Below the pieces are notes generated by a model. That model saw nothing but the letters and a program-made list of their open reading frames with translations, was not told the origin of the DNA and searched no databases. Below are positions 21,816-36,800 of a stretch of 64,000 nucleotides of DNA, piece by piece; within the stretch, counting starts at the first letter, position 1; each line of letters opens with the position of its first letter. Source of the DNA: Eupeodes corollae (lineage: Eukaryota > Arthropoda > Insecta > Diptera > Syrphidae). Location: the NCBI RefSeq assembly GCF_945859685.1, contig NC_079147.1, positions 310,742,485-310,806,484 of the forward strand, in the 5' to 3' direction. The position numbers and the translations under genes are program-made.

Positions 21816-24800
21816 CTGAATACCCGGAAATGTTTTAGTTTAGTTTTGACCCTTGCTTAAAAAACTACTCACTTGATGATGCAGGCCTTCAACTTTGTTT
21901 CCATCGACTTCGAGTATAAGTTGTCCCACTTCTAAGCCTCCCGCATCAAAAGCAGCACCATGTTCCTGCAAAGAAATAACCAGTATTTTTGAAGAAACTC
22001 CCTTTTCATTTAAATAGGTTGGCTTTAGGGAAGTCTTACGTGAATATTTATTATTCTTGGTAATGGATGTTTTGTATTAGCACCACCTTCGATCGCAATA
22101 CCTAAAATTGGTTTAGTTTTCTTAACAGTAATATGTAAGTTGCCTCTATGATCAGGTACGACGTTGGGATTGTGTTCACGGGGTTGGTCTGTCGTGGAGC
22201 CGTTTTGTTCAGTTGATAGACGTTGCATGGACTGAAAAGATTTATTGCTCGTGTGATATAAAAGATTTTTGTTTTAAATTATAAACATAAGACCCTTATT
22301 TGTTCACTGTATTTTTTGTTGCTTAGGAACCGTTTCAAGTTATTCTTTTTATATACACCGAGTAAAAAATTAACAAAAGATACAAAATAAGATTTGAGAT
22401 TAGATATTTTTTTTCTTGTAAACAATTCAGAACCAAGCAAATCTAAACAAATTCGAAAACAAATTCAATAATACAGAAAGGATTTTTATTTTAACAGCCA
22501 ATCATTCTATAAGAGGAATAAAATAACTAAGTGTAAACAAATTCGTTAAACAAAAATTGAATTTTTAAGAAAATCAGCTTGATTGCGTGATAAATGGAAT
22601 ATAGTGTGAAGTGTAAAGGAATAGCCTATAAAATGCAAAAACTCCATATAGAAAGCTTTTTTTAAACAAAATCGTCTGTTGAATACAACAGAGACTACAT
22701 TAACTATAGGAATAGCTGTGAGAAATATATTTTCAGCAAATTGTAGATTCTTTTTTTTAAATTTATATACACGTTTTAGTTTTAAAAATGACTCTTTTAT
22801 TGCAATTCTGAAACTAAAAATGGTGAGATTCTGCAAAAATAATATTTCAAGTAAAATGTGTACGTACAGTTTTTGGTAAAGATTATTTAGAAGAATTAAA
22901 TTTGCCTCAGTTATGTTTTGTATTATACCCGATGAAAAAGTATAAAACTTTTATGGTTTTGCCTTGTTGAATATGAAGGTATTACTTTTGAGCATTTTTC
23001 ACCAATGAACATATCTTTTAATCGAAATAAATCTCATTTCATTATAACAGTTTTTCTACATTTTGGGTGAACTGCGCTGATTGTAAGACAGGCCACAAAA
23101 AACATCTGGCCGACACTGGATTTGAAACGTTCAAGGTGCTTGCTATCTCTAAGCAGATCGCATATAAGCTCGATAATAGGTGTCATAACCGGATACTGTC
23201 TAATAGAAAAGCACGCCACTAGGCGTATTCTCAAATGACTTTTGCAGAAGCTGTATGGACGAGGAAGAGAAGGAAACAATTCTTCATCTTCTCTTTATAT
23301 ACTCTCTGGCTCGAAAACGCAAGAATTATCTAGGAGAATTCTTCTTTAAAGATCTAAACGATCTAAATCATATCAGCATAATCATCAGCCTCTCACGTTT
23401 CGTAAAAACTGGTTCCATTGAGCTTAGAGGAGGAAGCCTCAAGATTTATGTGTTATCACAATGGGCCAAAAAACTGGCTAAGTGTGTCCGTTATTCCATC
23501 TTGGACAACCACTATAACCTAACCTTAACGTAAGATAGATCCAATTAAAATTCATACAACAATTACTCTGTGATTTTTGAAATAAATGCCTTGTGATTCA
23601 ATAAAAAGCATAATTTGTATATACTAAGATAAGTTAGACTTATTGACTCAAATGTTTAATCGATAACTTTTACTACTTTTATGATAAATGCAAAATTTTG
23701 TATTGTTAAAATATCAAACTTGAGATTTGAAGATGACGATTTTAAGCGTTCTGTTACAATTATGGCCTACATTTTAACGGAACAAAATATCAAAACCTGT
23801 AATGGCTGCCATTGGTTTCCATTATTGGAATTTTTTTGTCAGGTCGGTTATAGCTATCATTAAAAAAATTCTATCATTAAAACAACATTTTCTGATTGTA
23901 ATTAGATTGAAGTTACAGTTGGTTATTGAAATAGCCTGATTATTCTCTAGATTGTATAATTAAAAATTAGCTGTTCATTGATTTTATCATTAGAAAACTA
24001 AAAATGAACAAGTTCTGGTTTAAATAAAGTTCTTTTTAAGTACAAACAAATTTACAACTCATCAGCTTTATTTTGATACCAAACATGCAAATTTGAATCT
24101 CTTAGTCGCTTTTAAATCTCGAAAGAAGTATCTATTTTGATTCCAATAATTTAAGTGTCAAAAATGGATAGATGTTTGCTACTGTTCCTAATTAATCTGA
24201 ACTGGCTTGAATAGGCAAGGATGTTAGTGGCGATAGGCAAACGTCTGCACAAATTTAAATATAACCCTATTTAATTTTGTATTAACCAATAAAACACCAA
24301 TTTGATATTAGTTAGAGAATCAATTAGTTACACATTATCTGGTTAATTTTATGCTAATTATATTAATCTGTAGTTTAAATTTAAATTTCTCAATGGCGAT
24401 CATATGAAGTCAAATAAAAAAGAAATGTATGGGATCTCTAAATAAGGGGATGCGTACTCACCTGATGCCTTCGAACTCCCTTCTCGCCAAGTAACGCGCC
24501 TCCCTCCTCCTTCATATCAAAACTTCTAGAGAGTTTAGTTGCCAACTCCTATAGTTTAGTTTCAGTTTGCAATTACGAGTAACATGGTTTAATGGGTTGA
24601 TTGTTTGGTTGGTTTAGATTGAAATTTGTTGATTGAAATATGGAGAAAATTCAATTCAAAAATCAAAATCGAAAAATCCAAACGAAAATCAAAATCGAAA
24701 ACAATGTTCTTAAAACGAAATTGCTTTTGCTTATTATATTATATTTAGTTTTCTTTTTTTTCGCATAAGACCGAATTATTTAGTGATTAAAATTTATTTT

Positions 24801-27800
24801 TAAGTTGCCATAAGAATAAATTTTATTTATTTTTATTTTTTTTCATTGTCATTTAAAAAGTTAATATTCTAAAAAACTGTGTGTGAGTTCAGTCTAAATT
24901 TTCACAAACTTAAAAAACTGCTTAAGCATCGGAATAAAAAGAAAGCGTGCATTTGTGTTTTTGTTTTCTTTTTACATATAGCTGAAGGAAAGACCACTTT
25001 ATATGCAAGAAGAACACTTGTTGTCTCTTTTTATTTTTCGTGTCTCGAAAGAGCGTTATTTAAGGTAAAGAATATAATTGAATTTTGAAAGATTTAGGTA
25101 AGAAAGGGCGTTGGGGAGTTTTGTTTACCGTGCCAAACCTGGGAAATCACATTTTTTCAACCATTGTAATATTTCATTTGAATGGAAACTCAATTGCACC
25201 TGCATAATGTACATAAATTATTTAAAACTAATCAAAAACCTACATGCGCATCTCTATTAACATTTTAATCATGTCCATCTACATTTAAATTCCATTTTCA
25301 GCTTTTCTTAAAGTAAAAATTCTAAAAAAAATTGTTAATTGTTTCTTGATATAGAAAGTCAAGCTCACTTTGAATTTTTTCTATTCATGCGACCGGTTGA
25401 ATCTACAGTCCCGTACTTATGAAGATCGGCGGTGGACCAATATTTAAGTGAGTTCTTAAGCCAAAAGATGATTTTTCTAATTTTTAACGACCTTACCATC
25501 TAATTATCTCTTAACAATTTTTTGACGTTAAGAACATGAAACGACAGCTTCAAACATAAGTATAATTTGCTAATTCCATATTATGTCTTAAGAGTTTTTG
25601 ACATTTCAAATTAATAGGACCGTTTATCAAATTTAGGCATGTTTTGTTTTTACGAACTGTCATAAAATTACGGGTTCAGATGATTCCTTTTTAAAAAAGG
25701 GGAAACAATATAACACTATGGATATATTAAGAAACGGATTACAATTTTGGAATAGCTAGTAAATTGCCAAATATTTCAAAATTGGTTCTGTATGTTAATT
25801 TGACGGATTATAGCTTTTTAAGCGCAGAATTTGACTGTTCTATATTTTCGTATGTTTTTCGGTTACAACCCAAGCCATTGTCTTGGTACTCTCTTGTTTC
25901 ATGATCATATTTTCTTAAGTAATAAATTAATTAGTAAAATGATAAAGAATTGCTTACAATTATGACAAATTTTGATATACATTGTATATACAAATATTAT
26001 ATCTAATCTTGAATAAGCTCCAACAAGCTGGTCAAAATTACGTGTTTGATTTCGTAAAACGGTCTTTTTAGGGGCTATTTAACAATTATAAACATTTAAA
26101 TGCTATTCATTTTCTAGAGTAAATAATATCTTCAGCGTCCTCCTCTCGCCATAAAAAGTTTCTTTAATTCTTTATTTTTAACCTACACCTCAACATACGA
26201 TACGATACATTGAGAGTATCAATTATCAGTTGAAAGTTGATAAATACTCAAATTCAGGCTTTTAAACTGTAATGTGTAAAAAGATTAAACAAAATTTAGT
26301 GACAATTATGCCTTTGCTTGTTATTTACAACATTTTTAACCATCGACACTCTTACCAATTGACTTGTAAAATATTAAGCTTTGCTTTTTATCAATGATAA
26401 GCTACCTTTTTAAGGATTTGAATTATAAGTTTATTATATATGAAGTTGTTTTATTATCAAACTGCTTTTAAACTAGAAAATTTATAAGTACCAATCAAGT
26501 AACTATTGTTATAGGATTTTGAAAAAATACAACTATTGTGTCTGTAAACAATGCTTAGAGAAAAATAAGTTTTACTATACGGACTTTTCCAAAATTAGGA
26601 AATTTTCTATAAGTATATATTAAAAAATAGGTCTAAAATAGCTTCCTTAAGATTAAGATAAAGTACCGTGCCTGAAATAGTAAGTATATGGGAAGAAAAT
26701 AAGTACATACTTAACAAAATAAATTTGAATTTAATAGACTTATTGTTTTCAATACAAATGCAATTAAGTTTTCACTCCATAAGTTGATACTATACTAGTA
26801 TCGATTTTTTTAAATTTCATAAATGTCACTATTACCTATTCTATGTAATTTTGTTGTCCTGAAATCGAATTTGATATTCCCAGATTGTTAAGTTTTGTTT
26901 TTTTTTACAAAATTAAATCTTACATAGAAATAATTAACACTCAAACATAAAGCGAGAGAGAAAAGTGGGTATCTTAAGATTTTTGCCAAGTAGCAATTGG
27001 TATTGTGACGTGAGCTCGTATGAGATATTGAAAGGGTGACACAAAAAAAAATTAAACTGTATACTTACGTTTAAATTGAGAGTTTATAAAAAAAATATAT
27101 AAGTATCTGACAGTGTTGGTTGAAGAATAGGAATTTTAAAACGAACACTTATAATTAACAAAGATCGTTTGGCATACATATCCACCTTTATAAAAAGTTG
27201 ACTATTTTTGATAGGAAATTGCATTCACAAAATTAAAAAATTCCTATCATTTTGTAAAGTTCATGATAAGTCTTTGTATTTGTCTGTGTTTTGCGAGATG
27301 AATGAAGGAGAGAAACTAACAAAAAAAATCCTAGATAAAAACACTTTACCATATGATTCTAATTAATTTAAAAATTTGTTGCCAATTATTGTTCTCGAAC
27401 TAAAAATTTATACAAAACCGAATTAACTAGGTATACATTTGTTTAAAATTTCAATATTTAAAAAAATAATGTTTTAACTACAACTCTAAGGTGCAAATGT
27501 GGGTCTACGAAAGTTTTTCTGTTAAGAGTTATAAGAGTGGGTGACTCATGCGTACAGTGCAATTATATTTTTTAAGCTTAAAATTCAATTAATAGTAATG
27601 TCAACAACTTTAATATATTAAAACTCATTTTTCATTGTTCTATGCATTGCTAATAAAACAATTTGCAAAATAAGCATTATAATTACAAAACAAAATTAAA
27701 CTGTAGATATAAGTAAGTATCTAATAAAAATTTCTACTCACACAAATCAGGCCAAATCGAATGTTTTAATATTTATAAAACATAACAAAAATAAATTTAA

Positions 27801-30800
27801 ACAAAAAAAAAAAAACAAATTATAATAACTCATTGACCTATTTTAATAGCAATGCTTTTTGGCAAACGATTTCATTTTCCACAACAAGTTATCAAGAATT
27901 AAAAAAACAGTTTTCTTTAAGTTGGATGGCTTCTTAAAATATTATTTAAAAAAAAGTAACAAAATACAATTGCACTTACAAGAGGCCGTCCCCAATACCA
28001 CGACTTGACACGTTGCGTTAAGCCACCCAAATGCGAACGAAGTCCGTCTAAGTAGCCACCCTGTAATATAAATATTAACAAAGAAAGAAAAACGAAAAGA
28101 ACACAAACCAAACAAAAGTAATTTTCGAGATATTATTTCACAAAAATGAAATCTTTACTACTTATAATTTGTTACAGTTATAAACAATTATTTTTTACGA
28201 AAAGTCTTCTATAAACATAATTTTATTTTGTGTGTCTACCGTATTCTCTACTTTTTCTTTCTACAAAAAAAAGAAACAATTTAATAATAATCAACACTAA
28301 ACCCTACGATTTGTAGTGCATGTTTTGTATGTTTTCTTTTTTTAACACATAAAATACTACCTATGATGGCGTCTAAGTAACGGTTATAACTAGATATAAC
28401 TTCTTGACTAAAATGATGTTTAAATATATAAGAATTTACTTTAAATACATATATATTCACTACAGAGACTTGCAAAATATTAAATTAATGTAATGTCGAA
28501 TGTTTTATGCAATCGGTTGTAAGTGATTTTTATGTTATGTTGTTTTTGAGCCTAAGACTTGTGTGTTTGGTGTTTAATCAGTTATAAGATATTGGTCTTA
28601 TCCTTCCCTAAGCTATTGAATAAGAAAACCCTCAAGTTTGTAATTCATGTATAATTTGTATATTTAATTTTAATGTCTTTTAAGTAATAAATTCGTTTTT
28701 AGTTTTTAATTTTCAAATGCCTTACCTGTTCCTTTATTAAAAATGTTTAATTCGAATGCATGAAACAATTTAAATAAGAAATATCTAATATATTTATGGT
28801 TTTAAATTTCAAATAAAACAAAAAGTAAAGATTGGTTTATCGTAAGGCTTAGTGCTCACGATTGGTCAAACCAATAAGTTGTAAAAGATTATTAGATTTT
28901 ATACCAATCAATTTAACACACAACATTATAGTCACCTCATTGGCAGATAATTTTCCAATAATGAAAAAATTGTAACATGTTAAAAAAAGTACATCTGTCA
29001 AATCCTTCATTCTAAGAAATATAACACAACCTCAAAACTTTTCAGAAAAGGCAATGATTAGTGCAAGTTAATCAAAAACATTTTCTGACAGATAACCCGA
29101 TTAGATTTTTTTCACTGACCGTTCGGACACAAATGTAAGATCTACCAATCGTGTACACTTAATTTAAAGCATGCAATGAGCAAACAACCTACAATAGTAC
29201 TTAAATGTCTTAAATGCTTCCCCTCTAAGTTTGCTTCATTATTAATTTGCCTGCTGATTTCTAGCTAAATACCTATTATAAATTTAACAGTACTCGGCTA
29301 TTTAACGCATTTTCTTACTTGAAGTAAGATATGCATTCAATATTCATCATCAGCGTCTTTAAAACGTAAGTATTCTTAGAAATCAATTTTAAAATCCTTA
29401 TTGAAAATACATTAAGAAAGTTATTGCTTTTAATTATAAAAAAAAAAAAAATAAAAAAACAATTTATCAAACCTAATAGAGCTGAATTATTCCCAAAAGT
29501 TCTTGTTAGTTACTCTTACTCGGTTATAATTGATGTATTTACTTAATGTAAGTAATAACGTCTATTACGAGTATTTTAAGAACAAATATTGTTACAAAGT
29601 TTAATTGATAAGAAAATGCGAAGTTACACATCGTTTTATGATTGAAACCACGAAAGAAAATATCTTATTTAATATATTTTATTCAATTTTTTTACACACT
29701 TATTTAAAAATTTGGTTGCTAGCACGTTAGTTTTTTTTAGGTCTAGTAACCAACCACTATTTAATTTTTATAATTATAAATTAATTAAGTTTAAGTATTA
29801 TCTTTAAATGATCTTCATAATCATTAAAATCAAAGTTTTTCTTTTGCTCTTCTCAACTACATGATAAGACTCACAATCAAGCTTTCGAAATATATTTGAA
29901 ACTATCAAGTTCCAAATTGTCTGCTAAAAAATAAGTTCTGAATTGGAAAATTCGAAAAATTTTGCCAAATGAAAAAAGGGGACTTAAATAAATTTAATGG
30001 GTTAGAAATACTGTACGCACTCTTTTATTTTTCAGCCTTGTTTACAGCATTTTGAAATAAACATCATTATAATTTTTCATTAGCATAATATTTTAATATA
30101 CTCCCTTCAACAATAACACGTGTACCTCTAATAACTTATAAGTCTCTGAAGTAATAAAAAAAAAAATAATACAAATGGTAACTTCTTTTTATTTTCTCTT
30201 TCTCATTTTCTTCTTAGTTATTTGTATCTCTCTCACATTTGTACATGAATTGTTTAAATCGTAATCAACAATTACATAAGCAATTGCACCAAACTAATTG
30301 ATCTGTCAAAACTTCCAGTATTATACAGTATTACGAGATACAGTATTTTGACAATACAGCATTTTGAGACATTTTAAATGTATAGTATTTTGAAATACAG
30401 AATATTAACCATACAGTATCATACAGAATTTTTACAATACGCAGTATTTTAAAATACAGAATTTCGACACGCTCCCACATTTAATATTTTAATTTGACAT
30501 TGATACAGTGTTTCTAATCGTTATTTTTTTAAATGATCTTTTTAAAGGAAATTTTTTTTAAAGAGACTGGATACTAGTGACTTTGTGTTTCTTTTCTGAG
30601 TGCATTTTATTCAGCCCTGGCAGCCCTACTGAGCCCAAAGCCAATCGCATTTCTACTACCGAAGCTTTTCAATATAGACAGATAGGTTTATTTTTATTAT
30701 AATTTGTTTTAAATTATTATTGCTTGAAACATACAGAGCCAGATAGCTTGATTCAATCCATGAAATAGATCCAGCTTTATCAACAAATAGTCAAATCCGA

Positions 30801-33800
30801 ATAAAAGCTTCACAGGTAGGCCATAGTTATATAAAATCCCCCCAAACGCATAAATAAAACGCAATCACTACAGGTACGAGTGCAAACGGATTGCAAACAG
30901 CTGAGTCTTTTCTCCATGACTGTTATTATTATTATTTTTTTGTTTTCTTTTTTTTTTGTTTATGTACGAGTATCTATATATTTCATCTCATGGCTGGGCT
31001 CTTACATTAAGTAAAGATTGTTAGTGGCTGCACACCTTCTTTTAGTATGGTTTCGGCAGCTTGAGTCGTTTGGTTTGTGATATCTCGTTGTTAAATTTGA
31101 GTTAAAATCGTGCGGGAAAGTTTCTGTTTACCCGCTGTTTTTTATTTGTTTCATATTTCTCAGAAATTCATTCACATTACATTACAATTTTAGAGAAAAA
31201 GTAAGAAATAAAAAGATGCCATTAATGTTATTTTTGTTTTATAAATTAATATGACCCTATTTTTGTTGTTGTTTACATTAAATCGGGCTGATATTTCACA
31301 TAATAAGTTGTAGTTGAGTGCGCTAGCTTTGTGAATTTTGAAAAGAAATACTTGTTTCTCCAATTAACAAATCATTTTACTTGCTAACCGGTTTTTCGTT
31401 CGGCAACATTTGTTAATCAGCAAAAGTTTTCAAAGTGTTTCCCGATTGTTGCAATACGCAACTTAAGATTTCAACTTTAATTTAAACTGGGATTCGCGTT
31501 TATTTCCAAACATAGTTTTCGGCTTGGAAAATTGAACGATATGAGAAGCTTAAACAATTTCTTTAAGAAGATTATGTATATAAAACGCACCAGTAGTTTT
31601 CATATTCTGTAATTTGTTGATTGCAAAAAAGTTGGTATGATATCCGTTACCGTTGCATAATAACAATAAAAAAATAGGTCTCTCTGCTTTTTACGTGAGC
31701 TAAGTTCAATCGGCGGATAAACTACGTGTTTCTCTCATGATCTATGAAATACGGTTATCTTTCTGGGGTTAACAGTGCGAAAACATTCATGATACATTTT
31801 ATTTTTTTCGATTGGAGATTGCAAAATATTTTCCTTCCAGAATGTAATTTAGAAAGCATACCCCATACTTTTTAAACCTTTTTTAATTAAGTTTTATTAC
31901 TGTATCCAAAGGCAAACAACATCTTTGCTTTAAATAAGTGACCACAAACAAAAGATAAACTAAAATAAGAATATGCTTATGTGATTATTTCCATTAAAAA
32001 CGCAGTCAAGTACAATCATAAAATCAACTAATCACTAATACTCGTAATATTCCAACAAACATAGTATTTTTAATTTGCGGTCAGTCTTAACATGACCTTT
32101 TATACGGCCTCCAAAACTGTATACCTCAACCTTGTAAAATAGCAAACGAGAGATTGTTACGAATAAAATATACCACAAACAAAAATGTGTGTATGTGCAT
32201 ACTTGTCATCAAAGAAGTATCATTTTACAAAAACTACACGTCCAAAGCAATTCAAACCAACTTACAGAATTATTATATGCGAACATCATGAAAGAACAAC
32301 AAATAATATCTTGTTTATTAAAAAAAATTTTCGAAAATACAGGCCATAAATTCGTAAGATATTGAAAACTAAGCAAGATTTATATTTGGTTCTATAGATA
32401 TTTTGATAAAATATAATACCTAATACAATTCTGTATTAGTTACCCGCACAAAATCAAATCAAATTTGAAGAAATTAAAAAAGTTTTAAGAAGTTTATTTA
32501 TTTATTCTGGATCATTATTAAAACAACGCCTTATTATATTTGTATTAATTGATGCAAGATCTCCCAATGGCTTTAAGCTTTACATTGCGATACTTTCATT
32601 AATAGTAATAATATTTATAATATGCAACACATTTAAAATCAATTTTCTTGCAGAAATTAAATGCAGAAACACTTAAATCCACCGTATTGGATATATTAAA
32701 GATTTTTTTTTTGAGAAATTAACAACCATATTGTATGCATAAACTTTCAAAATTATTTTCGTTTGAATATTTATTGACTTTAGATAACTTAATTAAACAT
32801 TTTAAATGTTTGGACTTTTACACAAACTTCAAATTAAAAATAAAATGTTTCCAATACGTACATTTTTAAAAAGCCGCTTGGCTACTCTGTTTTAAATTAT
32901 ACATATGTCCAACGAATAATGAGGTGTTTACTTACGAAACTATTGAGAAGCTTGTTACATGAGAAAGTTTAAGTTAAAACCGTCAGGAGAGAGAGAGAAA
33001 TGGGCGAAAGAGTTTATTGTTTGGGTGTATTTTATTCTTCATACTCTTTCTTAAAATTCTGGTTTTAAGGTAGTTTCTAGGTCATGACGTTGTTCAGAAT
33101 CTGCCATGCTTTCTTTTAAACAAACGATTGATACCTGTCTACTGAACGCTCGACGCCGCCGCCGCCGATGCCCCACCGCGTTGCTGGCTGTCCGGTTATG
33201 TTTGTTTTCATAGTAACCAACAATAACAGAATTTCAAGTCGTCGCAATGTGAAGTAAGATGTCTTGTGAATAACTTTCCTAAATTTACTTCTTTCTGAAA
33301 TTTATAATTTTGTACACCTTTATTTGTCTTTGGCAGAACTTCTTAGGTATTAAACAGAATTATGTTTGGGAAATCAAGGACAAGTTATAATATATAATAA
33401 ATGAATAGAAAAACACGACAATTAATGCACAAAATTAGTATTTTTGTTAATAAGACGTTAATAGCTTAAACTGCAATTAAAGACATCAGAAAATTAATCT
33501 ACTACTTCCATAATTTATGTTATAAATTATGCTTCGATTAGTATGCAATTATTTATAGGTTATTATAATAATTGGTATCAAAAGAATCCATTTCATAAAA
33601 GAAGGAAGACCTTAACATAGTCAAAACAGTGCGAAAGAAGAATTTCAGATTGATTGCGATTCAGTGAAGAAAATAGAAGTTATATAATGTTATTTAATCT
33701 AATTTTAAGTTAATTCTCCTTGAGCGCTTCAGTGCACACATGTTGTATGCAATGCATGCAGATAACGATCGCTTTACTATTCAGCAAGTAATATTTACCT

Positions 33801-36800
33801 ATCTACTAAAGAAAAAAATACAAAGTAGATCGTTTGCAACGGTTACTTTGTGACTTGGTAGTTTGCAGAAATTCGATAGGCCTACGATTATCAGTATAAT
33901 ATGTGGCTGCTCGTAGTCTGGAAAATGTTGCAACTTATGTAAACGGGAATAGGTAGACATTAGATATGTAAACATGTTAAAAAAAAAAACACTTTCACTT
34001 TACAGTCAGGGAACTTTCCATTGTCGTACCGTTCATGAGGCTGTCCGATACAGTATACGACTTAGTGTATGTAATTTGAAATTATGATATTTTAAATGCT
34101 ATTGCTCCCACAAATGTTACTTCTTTAACTTTAACATTTTGCAAGTATGTAATTTAAAAAAACAATCTTAATCCAATATTTTTCTTTTCTTCTTGTTTTG
34201 ATTTTCCTTCTCAGTTAACATTAATGTGTTCATTTTTTACACATTTGTCTCTTTTTTCGAAAAACAGGAAATAGCAGCTAAGATGGAATCATGGTTAACT
34301 GATGTAAAACAATTGCGGATTCCCCGTCCGAAATTCGGTCCAAATGGTAGCCCGCCGACTTCAAGATGTTATAGAAGACCCTGTGAACCACCACGTGACT
34401 ATAATAACTCTTCACCCATTAGCGAAGAGATTCAAAGTCGTAGCATGAAATATCAATCTGGCACACGAGAAGCAAGGCAGTCGATGATGCATGACAAATA
34501 TTAACTTTAACCAACAAAGCGAAGATTTTTTAGTTAAGATAAAGTTTATTCAATTATAGCATAAGAAAAAATGATAGGTACCTATGTTGTTTGTGTACAT
34601 ATATTTAGAGTAAGTTGAATTTAAAAATTGATTATCAATATACATTTTACAAATAATTGTTTTTGTTTATTTTATGTAAACAGATGTGACCGTGTAATTA
34701 AAACACAAAGTAGTTTACAAAATGACTTCAATTAGTTTGCATTGAGAAGTGAACAGTTTTCCAAAGGATGTACTTTTACTTGTTTTGGAGCTGAGAAATT
34801 CAGACCAAACTCCACCTTTTTTCAATTTTAATACACCTAGTTATAAATGTTTTTATAATAGTACTTAATTTTAATATTTCATTAAATGATCATTCTTAAT
34901 AATTATGTGCACACTCACTAGAAATACATATGTATTTATATTTTAAATTATGAGCACAGAGCTATCGAATAGTAGTTAGGGTGGAATAAAAGAGAATATT
35001 CCAATGCATATTGGTTTTAAATATTGGACACACCACTTCAAAATTTACATCTCTAACGTTTCAAGTAAATCCTGGTTTTAAATAAAGTCGGTCCGAATAC
35101 GTTACATTAGGTCAATATAACATTTTTATCTGATATGTCAGTATGAAGTATTGAGGAATTATTAATACTCATTTGAGAAAAAAAATGCTTTTGACTTTTC
35201 TAATATATTCCTACCCCGAAGAAAAATATCAATCACCATGCATTGAATGGTCTTATCGTGCAGAATTTGTACACGTTTTTCGCAGCCAGTGCAGAGCGAC
35301 ACCGAATTCTGATTAAGAAATTATCGGAGAAGAAAAGCGGCCAGTTTTTAGTCTTGAAAAGATCAGCGACACTCGTTGGACTTGTCGGGCTGAAGCTACG
35401 AAAGCCTTAGTCAACGGCTATTCGGAAATCGGTAAAGCTCTAACCAGCATATCTTTCAATAAGGAGCAAAAAGACATAGTGAGGAATGAAGCAACGCACC
35501 ATCTACAGAAGATGAGTGGGCTCGAAACCGGTTTGTTGGCATCATTTTGGAACGATATCTTGAAGCGATTTAACGCCTTAAACAAGATCTTTGTAAGACC
35601 CAAAATTATTCTTGAATCGGCCATGAGTGTACTAGAATCATTGAAATCATTCGTGGAATCCAAACGAAATGATTGTGATAAATACGAGGAAGCATCAATC
35701 ACGCACCCGCAAAAGAACGAAAAATGTGAGGTTGAATCCGCTCGATTACGGGAAACCACAAGACGCAAATCTGTCACCCAAGAATAAATACAAAGTATTC
35801 GCCTTCATCCCAGTGATTGACCAGCTATCCGTTTCTCTTACTGAAAGATTGCATTCCTTAAAAGCTGTACGTTCAAGAAGATGGATGCTAAAAATTTGCA
35901 CGCTGCAACAGATGCATTGGTGAAAGTGTATCCGGATGACTTAGAGCCTAGTCTTGGTAATGGAGCTATGGAACAGATCAATCGTCGGAACTATTTTACT
36001 ACCAAATTCTCGAAAATCAAAACTTCATAGCTACATTCCCAAACCTCGAAATTACATTGAGAATGTTTTTGGTTTTTATGGTAACAAATTGTACTGGAGA
36101 GCGCTCATTTTCAAAAATTGAAATTATAAAAAAAATAGGCTTCCAACCACGATGGGACAAAACCGTCTTTGGAAGTTTTCTCTTCTAATCATTGAAAGCG
36201 ATTTATTCCAAGAACTTTCAACGAAATCATCTACGATTTTCCGGCGAAAGAAGCTCAAAAGGTTCCGTTCGTTTACCCTAAAATTTTAGATAATTCTTTT
36301 TTTCCGTTTATAATAATTTATATGTGTTTGTTCAATACTAAAGAAATCTACTTGGTTTCACAATAATTTATTTATTGAAAAACTCGAGGGAAAAAAATGG
36401 TTTTACTTTATTTTGAAAATAATTTGGCTAGGGGACCTCCGCTTCTTTATTGCTCCGGGTCCTCTGGACCTCTAAATCCGGCCCTGCATCCCTGACAACA
36501 GTACTTGCACACATGAATGGTTGAGAGTTGTAAGTCACTGTTGTACGTGCCACTTAATTGTCGGATGTCAGATAAAAGGTCAAGATTGTCTCAATCGATT
36601 TAGATCATGTTTTTATTTTGTCATATTTATCTCAATACTAGAATACTTAAGACAAAAAAGTGACAAATTGAAGGAAAATTTAAAATATCAATAAATTGTG
36701 AGCGATTTTTATAGAAAACTAGTAGGAAAATGCTTTTAACAAATCCACTAATCAATACTTTACTCGATTTATAAACTTTTGTATTTTGAATTAACTGCTC

